In this document: positions 22,096-33,982 of the stretch, one piece after another
Numbering within the stretch: the stretch's first letter is position 1
Layout of the letters: every line of letters starts with the position of its first letter
Assembly: GCA_017562135.1 (NCBI GenBank)
Contig: QEYB01000412.1
Span: 310,001 to 374,000, forward strand
Reading direction: 5' to 3'
Source of the DNA: Dipylidium caninum
Lineage: Eukaryota > Platyhelminthes > Cestoda > Cyclophyllidea > Dipylidiidae
Length of the DNA: 64,000 bases
Position numbers and translations under genes: made by a program
The notes under the pieces: model-generated
Databases searched by the model: none
What the model was told of the DNA's origin: nothing
The model's input: only the letters and a program-made list of their open reading frames with translations

Positions 22096-25000
22096 TATTC
22101 CCCAAATCCGTGAATCAAGCTGCAATACAATAATAGTAATAAATGATAGTACGTTTTCAGGTTATTTGCGTCCCTGTGTGCCACATCCAAGCGATTGGTC
22201 TGAGACGGAGGGGAGGGAAAAGGGGGATAGACCAACCCCGAGCCCGGCTTTACTGGGAAGATGCCGTTTCATTGAAATTTTACTACACTCAAAGCAAACG
22301 TCTTTACCGGGTGGAGGGAGAGAGGAGTGGGAGGAAATAAGCGTTGGATCTGTTTTGTTCAAAAGATAAAAAATAAGAGTAGATGCACCCGTAGTCTGTT
22401 AAAACTATGCCCATCTCGTTTCAAAGTGTATCCTCCGGGATGACGGGGGCTTCGCATTTGAGGTCGTGATGACGAATGCAAGGCAAATTTGCGGACTGCG
22501 AGGGGTGAATGGTATGCTTAAATGCCAGAAAGGGAGTGGATGCGGGAACCGCATCAATTTCAGATCGGCACCTTCAAGTAACTTGGAGTTCGACAACTAG
22601 ATAGCCGAACACATTCTCGTATTACCTCAATCTACCGCTGCGACCCCGACACGTATACTTAACATTATTCAATGGAGGAGGGCGGTTTTATTCAGCTAAA
22701 CAGACAGGGCCTGGAAGGCAGGTCGAAAAACTACGAAAAGACGTGGATAAGATAACTACAAGTGCCTATCTCCCAAGGTGCCAGCCCCAAATGTCAGTCG
22801 AGTGATAAATATCCGGGATCGTGGCGGACAGAAGGGGAAGGGATGAGGCGATGTCGCAGTTGCTGAAACACAAATCTCCCCGAAACAAAGTCTCACTGTG
22901 TGCGCCTTATCCCGGCGTGATGCCTACGATGTGCCCGAGTTCTCGAAAGTAAATCTTAGTCTAATCCCGAATAGAGTAAACAACACCGTCCCTGGTCCAC
23001 TATGCACACACACACACACACAAAGTAAAGCCGCCTGAGGGTGGATTGGCGTCTTTTCGTGACGACGCGTCATTTGACAGTAATAAATAATACCCCTGCT
23101 GTCTCACAGGATACATTCAGATCGCAGAAAAAGTCTGCAAGTAACCGAAGGACCATTCGTTTAATAATAGTATGGGAAGCGAAGTGAAAAAGAAAAACCA
23201 GCATTTAAGCTTTGGAACTCCCTAAACCCCTTCAACCCTACCCCCAATCTACTCATATGGGCGCTTGTGATCCGCTTCTGTTGGGTCTCAACAGCTTAAC
23301 TAGGTGTTAGTAAGCATACGACTCCAAACACCTGGGTTTAAGCAAAGTGGAGGATGGAGAGGTCTGCAAGTGCAGAGGACAGCGGCTTGAGTCGAGGCAA
23401 GTTCCACGAAGGACAGTGATGCTGATCGGCCAGCCTTACCAAAGTGCTCCTTTTTTCACTTCACAGCTACGTGAAATTTTCTATCTTCCGGATCTAAGGA
23501 AAGCGTTTTCAAGTTCCGGGCAAAAGAATGAGACAGGTTAAAAGGAAAGTTGTTAGTGCGAAGAGGCGACTTTCGATTATTGTCATATGACAAAGCTGGA
23601 AATAGAAAGTGTCACTGAGGGGGCACCGATCATCCCCACACCCCCTTGGGGAAATAATGGAGGCCTTTCCCCAAACTGTGAGTGAATCTCCCGTCTTCCA
23701 AAGTATTTCATCCAATAACCTCGAGACCCGCCTTCGAGTAATGAAATGGAGTCATTCACCTCTTACGAAGTCATAGCCGAAACAGAGAGGGAGGTAAACG
23801 GAACGATGGGAGCCGCCAAGAAAAAAACTTTAAGCAGACTTGTAGCTTTAAATTCTAATCTCACTCGTTCAGTCAATCAAAGAAGTCTGTTGCAGTTGTT
23901 CGTCCGAAAGATCGTCGACCACTGATCATACACAAACCTAACAGTGTTTGTTTTGGTGCAGGTATGCTTGCGTGCATGCCTGTGAACGCCTTTTTTATGG
24001 ATGCAAATTATCGTAAAGTCATTAGTATTCACAGTCAGCTGGAGTCGACAGAAAAAGTGCTATCGGCCTAACATCAAGCACACAAGCAAACTTGTGCCCA
24101 CAAACTGAACCGCCAGACATGTTGGCGACTAGACCCTCCACTCCCTCCTCTCGGATGAAGAGTTTTCAAATGGATGTTCAGGCGGCGATGAAGGCCATAC
24201 GACGCGCGTCCGTGTTCGGAGGACGATCGGCAACTATGTCTGCCAACTAAATTGCCAGCGGAGTGCAAAAAGATTTCCCCAAAAGAGACCTTCATGAGAC
24301 AGTTTTACGATTTCAAGAATTAATACATTTGTTGAATAGCCGAGTAACCTGCTGACGACGAATGGATAATATTGTATGATCCGACGATTCCTGGCGGAGA
24401 TTTTAAATATTTTAAGTATATTAAGTGGCACCGAAGGGATGTCGTCAAATGGGGGTAGAGATGGTTAAGGAGTTAAAAAAATCAGGAAAGGATCTGAAAT
24501 ACCCATAAATGCCGAACTTAAATGGAGATGTCAATGCATTCAACAGTCCATGTCCTGATTCACCTCAGCACTTTATGGCCCAAAATAATAACATTTCAGA
24601 GGATGGGAGTGATCTGCACTAAAACAGTTTAACAAAATTTCCTAATTAAAAGAGAGGTCGAGTGAGACGAGACCTTGGAAGTGTTCAGAATAGCATAAAA
24701 GAGAAAAGGGAAGAGGTTTCTAGGCTTCAAATGCCTAAAAATGACCACCTGCCTACCAGAGAAGAGTAAATGTCGTCTCTCTCTTTCTCTCTCAGTGATA
24801 ACCCTCCGAACAAATGGTCAGAGTTTAAACAGTAAAAACTACCTTACTGCCTAACCCAGCACAATGACCCCTGTCTCTAAGATCGTCTAAGGTTGAAAGG
24901 GTGTGGGACGAGATTCAACAGGGCCCCTCCTGCACACCAACAAGGCAGTGAAGCATCTAAACAAAGTTTGGTAACCCCTGATCTAATAAACCAATCAAGT

Positions 25001-28000
25001 TGAAAACGGTGGTAGAGACTCATGCGAGAAAATTCAAATGGCCTTGGGGTTCTGCCCCTCCAATGTCCCAAAAGATCGCGCTTTTGTAATATAGGGTAAG
25101 CTAAAAGTAACTAAGATTTCCGTTGCCGAGCCCCCTAACATGCACAGAGAATATATTCAGGAATGGTGCGATTGTTGTAGTCTGAGGAGGGAACAGGAAA
25201 TCGTGCCTCATGTAGACGACGAAGAAAACAAACTTATTAAAGTAAACAGAAAATATTGTGTGGTTTCCAATGCTAGATCAAAGGCCACCACTTAAAAATG
25301 CCAATATGAGGGGGAATTCACCTCGCATGCGCAGAGAGGAGGCTATTCGGTCGCTCCCTAACCTTTTCACTAACGCCAACAGAAGCAGCGGCGCGCCAGC
25401 TGTAGGGGCTACATCAGCAGCAGCAATAACTCAACATGAATAGGCAATCGCCAACCCAGTGCAAACACGCGTGCGTCCATGCGTCCCTATGTGTCTCCAA
25501 CTTGCACCTGCGATGATTCATCGCCAGTCACGCTCCAATCGGAGACGCGGACATAGGCGCAGGAAGGCAGCGGCGGACGCGTGAACTGCCTATCGATTTT
25601 TTGTTGCCCGCAAGAAAGCTCGCACGGACGCATTGGGGCGCATTAGTAGCACGTGCGCACTCAGACAAAGTGATGGGAGGCGAGAAATAGGACGTAAGAG
25701 GAGAATTTATTATTAATTTATAAAACTATTTTTAACTCGACTATACTCCGCGGCCACGACATCGATTGCCTACGAGTGGGAAATAAGAGGGAACAAATTA
25801 AAAATAACCAAGACGATGTTAAACTTCAAGACAATCGAACAAAATCCACGGTAGGAACCGTAAAACGTAACAATGGGCATTTAGTGAAGGTATTCATTAA
25901 TAACCAAATTGCCCAAACCAATCAAAAGTGAAAATTATGCAGAAAGGATATTAACAATGCCGAATGAATTAAAGAACTAAGTTAAATTACTACAAAACGC
26001 GACAACGTTGGATGAAGTACAAAGACAGGATAACAAGAAAGAAGAAACTTTCCTACGCAAAGAAAACAAAGCAAAACATAAATCAATAAGTACAGTTTGA
26101 TATTTAGGGCTTTCATGAAGCTGAATTAAAAACAGTATCTGACACGGACATATCAGAAAAGCACGTGAAATATAGATGCAGCAACAAAACAACAACTAAC
26201 AGGTTTCTTTGTCGTTATAAAATTCGGCACGACTCACTAAAATAAGCATATGAGTAAAGGATGTGAGAGAACACAGACGAACAAGAATTATAAACCGCAT
26301 CACTGATGCAAAGACGCGGTGCTTGTTTAGAAAAGAATCGTCCGCAATGGCTCTGACATACCGGTTTTCATTTTGCGTAAAGGAATATATCCGGAAGGAT
26401 TGCCAGCAGAGGCGAAGCCCGCGAGTACTAAATTAACAAGTTGACCAATGTAAAACGGACTTGCACTAAGCCAATGGGAAGTGCGCTCAAAGGTGAATGA
26501 AAAGAAACTCATCAAAAGTAAGGTCGCAGAATAAAAAAATATTCTAGAGAAATATTATCAGGTTGAGTTGTAATTTGAATGTTGTTAGTTATTAGTGACA
26601 GTGTTACAGACTCTATAAGGGATCGTGCAGACAAACACAATCAATGTAAGCTGTAACACGAGATTATGCTTTCCATAAGATACTTAAACAACTACATGCT
26701 TTACAAATAAGAACATTCTTAATTAAATCACGATGCAAAATATTGAAGTCGCTGATGAAGCCTAACTGACTGGACATGGAGCTATTCTATCCTATGTATC
26801 ACGCAGACAACCTCCTAGAAAGTGGCAATAGCGCACTGGCTGATGGAAATAAATATTTGCCTTCCCGCAATGCCAACTCTGCCATCACCTCGGTTATATA
26901 ATAATGAGGTACAAATTATAATTAATGAAAACCAGTAACAATCACCCTTGTATGCGTCCAGTATAACAATGAAGCACATTTTAAAACTATTCCATTCGCT
27001 TCAGGAAGTTAAAATTTGATGAAGCGTTTAACTAAAAGGCCAATTACCATGTCCTGTTTCAATCGCTTAACATTTGAATCCTTTTGCCTATCGACCTTGT
27101 AAGATTAATACCACCCTCGGCTGTTCGCGCGACTGGTGTTCTCGGCTTCTATATTAATCCAGATGGCGCGACGCGTAAACTCCATGTAACATGGTATGGT
27201 TCTTCTGATATAAAGTTTTGTTCAGAGCAAACCTTTTTTATTGAAGAACTTAGGCGTCTCTATTTTCGCGAAACGTCTAATCGTGTTATTAAATAATTTT
27301 ATTCCTAAAAACTGCTAAACCCTGCAATATTTCTTTTTGAATTTCAGCACTTTGTGATTATAGTAAAATGCCCTGTTCCCCTTACCGCTGCCGTTTTCTG
27401 ACGAAGCCGATTCTGAATCAATATCTCGTGTCTCGGAACAGACTGCGAGGTCTCCGCCCCATATTTTGATCTGATAAACGTGTTACACCTCCGTATTTAT
27501 CTGCTTTTTCGGATCACTTTTTGTTTTAGTAAAACTATTTTTGTTATGTCAGTTTGGGCCACGATTCGTCAATGCTTCTTTGCCGCCATATCAGATTTTT
27601 TGGTATATTCTTTCTAACGCTGTAGTAGGCTATATTCAGGCCTGTGACTTCACCTCGTCTCTTTTCTCACTCTGTCTCGAGGAGTAAAGTTGAGGCAAAC
27701 ACTGTTTTGTATTTATTGACGAGTGCTTTAGCAATTTCTGGTGCTTTTCTCGTAGGCACTCCATTTCAGAACCTGAAAAAAATCAGACCCAAGCAATTTA
27801 GGACATGTAATTTGGGGTCATCATTCTCACGATTATCATCCGAGGGTTAGTTTTTCAAATCACTTTATTATCGTAACTTATATGACACCAATTCTCTTTT
27901 GTGGACCTATAATTGTCCAGTTCTCTGGATTTCTGCTCCATTTGCTGGTGATAGGTCTCGTTCTCGATTACGTGGTCGGCTCACTGCAACAGTAGATAAT

Positions 28001-28798
28001 AAGCATTGGAAAGTTTCAAAATTCGCATAGATACTTAGTCAAACTACCAAAAGCTGATTTAGTGCCGGATTTTCTTTCAATGGGCAATGGAGAGAGTAGT
28101 TCCATGTCGACCACTTAACATGCGTCGCCTGAAGTGAAGCTGTCCTCAGTTGCCCCTCATTCTTTGACGTAAACACTGCACCGAGAGGGTGGAAAAACAG
28201 CAGGAAATGAACGAGGTTGTGCTAAGCTTCCAGGCGGCTTCTGAGAAGCAGACCCCGTCAGCGAGAGGTGACGCTCCGGATGATGCATTGGCAGCCCCGG
28301 GAGCTTTTTGCATGTCTCCGCACGGAGGAAGATTTTAAGACCTTTCTTAAGGAATTAAGAAATTGATGATGGCTTAAACTAAGAGCTCTGATCCTGAGGG
28401 CTTCTTTTTTGGCCGTTTGTACCAAACGTGGCATATACCACTTAGTCGGTTACTTTTTCCTCTCCTACTTGGCGGCTGGGTGGGCGATGTCGCGACAAAG
28501 AGAAGGATAAGTTTAAATTGAAAACACGAACAGCCGTCTAGAGCTTGGCTTTCCTGCCTCGGGGGGTGGGTCTAACTCCACTGCTATAGGAGTCGCTCTG
28601 GATTGTGGAGCCGCTGATCCCTATGTAGGGTTTAAACCTGGATCGAAGAAGCAGCAGTTAATGTACAAGGAATGCTGAGGTTGGGTACGGCCGCGTTGTG
28701 TCTTCCATGGCCGCAGAGACATCACTAGTGGCTGGTAAAATGAGTTCGACGAACGATCGAACGGACCAATGAAGGGTTGCAGAAATGGATTGCCCGGC
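22096..28798. other. Large intergenic stretch without supported genes
   Basis: About 6.7 kb with no ORF that shows a domain or a convincing chain of splice-compatible exons. It includes a CA microsatellite at 23005-23022 and AT-rich DNA from about 25680 to 28080. The plus-strand frame 27084-27296 (70 codons, start MPIDLVRLIPPS) stands out slightly but is unrecognised and unsupported. Distal 5' exons or regulatory DNA of the receptor gene could lie here. Confidence 0.4.
23005..23022. repeat. CA dinucleotide microsatellite
   Basis: A short uninterrupted run of alternating C and A in intergenic DNA. It is a simple-sequence repeat only. Confidence 0.85.
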
Positions 28799-29448
28799 GT
28801 TGCACGGAAGTAATCCTCGGCGGCGGCGCATTGCTGATGTGATGTGTGCTGACGGGTTTGGACCAGTCTGAGGGCGGAATCACGTCCAGTCCGTTCTCCA
28901 AGGCGATGGCTCTCACACGGAAGCGGTAGGTTTTACCCGGTTCCAACGGTGAACCAATCACGAAACCGTACCGGTGTTTCCACTGTAAAAGAGGATGCGA
29001 ACAAGACGCGTGACTATAAAACCCCAACTGCAGACAACCAGTGTCAACTCAACCACCACTCGCTATGGCGTAGTCTGCATGCCCAACGCACCCACCCACC
29101 ACCACCCAACCAGCAGCCAACCCGACCAGGGCTGAAACAAAACGCCACTGCCCCCAACGAGGTGATGGGTTTGGCTCCTCCTCCACCCTGTCCTTCCTCC
29201 TCTGCCCCCGCCGCTCGGACAGCCTTGTTAATGAGTTCTTCAAGGGGTATTATATAACAGAAATTACTAATCCAAGTATTCCAAAGCACATTGTCTACCC
29301 TTCGTTGATACACGACACAATGAAGACCGAAATGGGCCAAAACGATCGCCCTCAACGTGTTTCAGCTGCAACCACGGGGAGTAAAAGAAGTCTCAAGGTC
29401 CTCTTTTCATTACATGGGCGCTACCACTTTCCCCATCTTCTCTGGCCA
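28799..29448. repeat. Duplicated segment, copy B (orphan FN3 exon with intron)
   Basis: This is a near-identical, same-orientation copy of 12751-13329. By eye it differs by scattered single bases and by about 65 extra bases near 29115-29182 that copy A lacks. The left edge stops just inside the 3' end of the copied exon and loses its gtaagt donor. The right edge ends in intron sequence at the same place as copy A. Confidence 0.9.
28800..28986 (-). pseudogene. Orphan copy of the second half of FN3-1
   Basis: The frame of the copied FN3 exon is still open (W at the acceptor, then YGFVIGSPLEPGKTYRFRV and SDWSKPV). One visible change near the start replaces Pro-Tyr by Arg-Tyr. The donor site present in the parent exon is lost at the duplication edge, and no neighbouring FN3 half-exon is visible, so the copy cannot form a full domain. 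It lies upstream of the receptor's signal-peptide exon in gene orientation. It is either a young segmental duplication or an assembly duplicate. Confidence 0.75.
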
Positions 29449-31084
29449 CTAATCTGTGTTATAACCGGCAGAACAGTAGTAACAGAATATGGGCCTTAAC
29501 CCTATCTAGACGTCGAGTGCGCTACTCATGCTCCAATGGAAATTCGGAGTCTTCCGGGTTTGCTAATGAGGCGTTTATCACAGGATCTGGAGTTGCTTTA
29601 TTTTAAAATTTAGGCGGCAGTTGACGCCCTCTTCGATCGAAATGTCCCTTTTACATCCCCTATACACTGCGATGAGGTTGGGCACAGGACTCGACCAATG
29701 CGTTGGCAAAGCGAACCGGGAATGACCGCGTCAAACAGGCCGAACCACGTCGACTGGCCCTCACGAGCGGAGAGTGGGGCGGCTGTCGACGCGGAGAGTA
29801 AAGAGAAAGGGCGCAACATTGCTGAAACGCAGAAGCAAGGGAGATGTCATGTGCGAGTGAAGTTTCTCCCAATCAGCCAACGGTCTGATTTACGCGGATG
29901 TTAATCCCTCAGGCGCCCCATTGCCTGCGGGCCATTCACCGACCAACGGCCCTTTCCATCTGGGTCTCCAATTCTACTACTAAGGTCAACATCGCAGTGC
30001 AATTTGACTCGAGACTACCATTTCCTAAATTGTCTGGTCACCGCGATGGAGTTGGATCTGCCCCCCTTGTCACCCGACTCAGGTCTCACGGCATTCTTGG
30101 CGTCATCGTCGTCTCACTCAACTTCCTCGTGAGGTTAAATCACCCTCCATCACGACGCGTGCTACGTCGGAGTGCAGTAATTGGCGGTGCGCTTGGCCCC
30201 CAACTGCCGTCCTTTCGGGGTTTTGCGACGTGGGAGGGGACAAAGAGCCTGTAATTGGACTCCACCATGGTGGCACACAAGTCTGCAGGGTGCTTGCGAA
30301 CGAAGAAGCCATGGACAGCATGCGGTTCCCAATAATCTTCTCTCTAGATGTCTTGTCCATCAGAACACAGGGTTCGGGCCTGTGCACATGTAACCGGAGC
30401 CGCCGACCACGGAAAATTCGAAAGCGGCCTTGCCTTGTCTGTCCGCCGACTGTGTCCAAATCCAGGTTCATCACTTCGCTCCTCCTGCGACTCCCATTCT
30501 TAACTGATGCTGAAATGACTGCTGCGTGTCCTCGTATATGTCGCTTTTCAAGTCGACATGACTTTTATGCCAGAATTCACTGAATCCACGGGCAACTTCA
30601 AGGTCTTGCCGAAGTGTCGAGGTCTTCCCTCCGAGGAGGAACGTCCGGAGATTGGGACTGCGATATTTAGTCAATGCGAGTTTGGGGACGGGCGCGACTC
30701 TTTCCCACCTTTGATCACCTAGCTAAAAAGAAACACTAAAAGGGCTATTTAACTGGCATTGAGGTACAAAGTGAGGGGTTTAAGAAAAATATAAACAAGT
30801 TTAAGTGTACGAAGCTGTCGAGGCTACTAACTCGTTCGCGACTGTTCACCAGCTCGGCCTCAGATCGCCGTTTGGGCGACCTCGATAAACGGGCCGTAAG
30901 AAGCTGTTAGGTTGGAAACTATGCAACAGGCGTCAAACATAAAGGGAAAACAAAAAACGAACTTTTCACATTATTTATCGTATTCGATCGAAATATCTTC
31001 CCTTGACATCTACGACTTTCGCGCAACAATTAGACAAGTCATATGTGTTTTTTTTAATCTTTATTTTTGGAGTTACTAAAGGAA
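29449..31084. other. Intergenic, GC-richer, no supported gene
   Basis: Both strands have overlapping open frames of 70-118 codons around 29600-30680, as expected for GC-rich DNA. None shows a domain, low-complexity coding bias or splice context. The sequence may be part of a dispersed repeat, but this cannot be judged from one copy. Confidence 0.35.
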
Positions 31085-31640
31085 TTAAAAACTTCTATAC
31101 CATGATTTTGGCTCTGTACTTTGGCTTCCCTTAAAAAAATTTTGTGATTTCGAAGAAGGTAGTAATAAGAGCTGAGAAGCGTTGTGTGAATATGGAAGGG
31201 GATGTGGCAAGATTTGATATCGCAGAGGAGGTAGTTGATTTGTCAAGCCTAATTGAAACTCTGCGAGGGTGTCGTGCACCACGATGCAGTGATGTTGCGC
31301 TGTGTAGATTGAGCAAAGCCGGTAGTTTTTTTCCCCATTAGTTTCCTCTCATGCATGACATCAACTGCACGTCAATGGGACTCCAGTTGTCTTCTAAACA
31401 GGCATCATGGAAGATCACTCCTTCGGTGCTCCGCCACATAGTAACCATAATTTCTTTTTAATAAATTTTCGGCTTAAGAGTATGTCCTGAGGCTGTATTC
31501 CTATCTACCCTTTCGCTTGACCGTTTTCGATTATCATACAAAATCCACTTTTCATCACAAGTGATTATTTGGTGTAAAAACAGCAGCAGTCGTGTATCAC
31601 GATCACGATCTCTCGATTGTCTGCAGTTGCGTCAGTCCTT
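31085..31640 (-). pseudogene. Decayed mariner-family transposase
   Basis: Minus-strand translation in shifting frames gives mariner landmarks in the right order. CDEKWILYDNRKR lies at about 31560-31522, where the first catalytic aspartate block occurs. A TMWRSTEGVIFHDA-like block follows at about 31460-31410, then an LPHPLPYSHNAS segment at about 31210-31170 where the family has its PYSPDLAPSDYHLF block. Frames change and stops intervene, and the third aspartate block is altered, so the element is inactive. Weaker similarity may extend to about 31880. Terminal inverted repeats were not located. Confidence 0.75.
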
Positions 31641-33982
31641 TTTTTCATTATTTACCGCCTGTAGATGTTTTAACACAGGCGCGTATGGGTGGCGCGTTCC
31701 TGGTTTAAACTCAATTTCATGGATAGTTTTGTGTGTGTGTGTATTGGAGAGCATTCCACAGTCGTCGTCCTTACTTCCTCCTCGTGGTCAACATGGGCCA
31801 GTGATCTTTCTCGAGGTGCTCTGACGACAGTCTCATTTCCCGAACGAAATTTTTATAGCCAACGTGGAAACTCGTTGAGCTGCGGTATGATTAAATTTGA
31901 ACTCGTACAAGAAAAGTAAATGTAAATAGCGTTTCATTTCCATCCGGTTTCGGCGAAAAACAAAAATTTGATGCATGGAAAAGTTTTACCAAATGAGCAA
32001 CTGCCTCAGCCAAACACCCATTTCATAGTTGCCATCCTTGTAATTACTTCGTCACTGCTGACGGGTTTGTGGTGCCTACTGTCAAAGAGTCAACTCGGAG
32101 CACTCACACCTGTCCGAGAGATTCTATGTCAAGCCAACTTGCGGTTTTCGCAATCGGGATGAGGGATGCGTCGTCGCCAACACAATCTCACCGAGTCTGC
32201 GAGTTAGGGAGTCCTCTCTAACCCTTTCTTAGATCCTCCTTTCGTCTACTTACCGCGCCTCCTTGGCGCCGATTCACAGAGCAGTTCAGTTAGGCGCCGT
32301 GGCGACTCAACATCCTAGCTGCCTCGCCTCCGGCATCACCGACTGGTCCACGCGGAGTGAAAGTGACCCACTTGGTGTTTTTATTCCACGAGTCGAGGGT
32401 CCGACCTCGTGTCAATCACCTTAATTCACGATCTCCCTCGAGCACTCGCCTCGTGTCTGGACAGCATAAGCGAGGCTTCCACATGGACGGATTAAGTCGG
32501 CTAATCGCACGCGTCTCAGGTCGACGTAGCCACTGCGTCACGAAATGAAAGAGCAAGCCGCTGCCGTCGCGCTGTAACAAGAGCACTCACCCTCTCCGAC
32601 ACTTCAGTTTGGAATGACAGTCGGCCGGCGGCGTCGTGACGCTGAATTGAAGGTCGGAGCAGCAAGCGACGTCAGTTAGGAGACGCGTCGGGATACCGAA
32701 TCCTCATTTTTCTTCAGCTGCCTTTTGCTGGTCGTTGTGCTCCCATACACGGAAGAACGGCAAGGAAGCGTGGCAAGTGCTTCATCAACAGAGTCAAAAG
32801 TGGAGAAAAACAACCAAATTTGGTCACTTCTACTTCTCTCCTCCTAGCAACTGCATATTTTTTGAGGATGCAACCACAGCAACTCCGCCGATGTCCCGCA
32901 TCTGCCCTCCGACAATTTCCCTCGTTCCGGTATTCACGGCCTAAAAGAAGCGCAGAAAGCTGCCGATTTGGCTTCACCTCACTCCGAAGACTACGCTTTT
33001 CGGAGGACCTGGCCGAACCAAAGCTCCACAGCCAGGGTGTCGCCGACCACGACGACCCGAGTTACGATGGGGGCAAAATCTCCAAAGCATGCGGGGAACC
33101 CCCCTGGACCACGCCAAGTGTTCCACCGAGTGCCTCGGACGTAATTGTTCCATGAGCGGAGCCGGCAAAAATTCGGCTGCGGACTCGTGAAACGTCTCTT
33201 CCCTCTAGGGTCCCACAGCACTACCAAGTCACATCTTGATTTGACAGGTGCGCACCGGGCCCGGGGCTCGGACACAAGATTCAATTCAATTCAACGACCA
33301 ATTTGGTTGCGGCAGCCTCACCCACTCCCGGTTTCGATTTGCAGGGGGCGCCCCGAATGGAAATACCTCAGAGTTCGGGTCTACTCCTTATTCTCACCAT
33401 GTCCAAGTCCTCCACGCGTCCACCGCATCTAACTGAAACGACTCCAGGATTCCGAGTCTGAGGGGAATAGTGGGAAGGAGAAAGCGTAAAGCCCCGTCCT
33501 CGGCTGATTTACCGCTTCTGGCCAATTGCGTCCATCAACCCGTAACACGCAGCCAATAATGCTCGGCGCCCCACCGGATCACCTGTTGGGTTCGCGCACC
33601 TTCGACCTCGAGGACGACTTCATCCCGCTCAGTTGGAGCTCAGGAAAAGGCGCAAACATCACTAAAGATGTACTTTTAACTCCATGATAATAAATGATGA
33701 CTGTGATTGTGGCGTTAGTAACCGAGGCGGAGACGGTGGTTTAAATTTCAGTGTGTACACGATGCAAAAGAAGCAGCAACAAGAGAATAGGTAAACAATA
33801 AATAGACAACCAGACAGACAGCATTGCCAAAATCCAATACGACTTATGTACAAGACAAAAGTAGAGATAGGTAGGCGGATAGGTAGATCAGGTTAAAAGA
33901 TAGAGGAAAGAACTGTACAAGAGGGGGAGGAGGGGAGGGGGGGAGATAAAGAGAAAAAGGGGGTGAGAAACGGTAGCGATGA
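31641..33982. other. Intergenic flank and 3' region of the ASH1-like gene
   Basis: The left part may hold the degraded 5' half of the mariner element. The right end, next to the stop at 33983, should be 3' untranslated sequence and is purine-rich at 33920-33965. The GC-rich part at about 32800-33440 is open on both strands without recognisable products. No gene is supported. Confidence 0.4.

Noticed and set aside
30118..30474. 118-codon minus-strand frame in the gene-poor gap
   Set aside because: Open on both strands in GC-rich DNA, with no domain, no splice context and no neighbouring exons.
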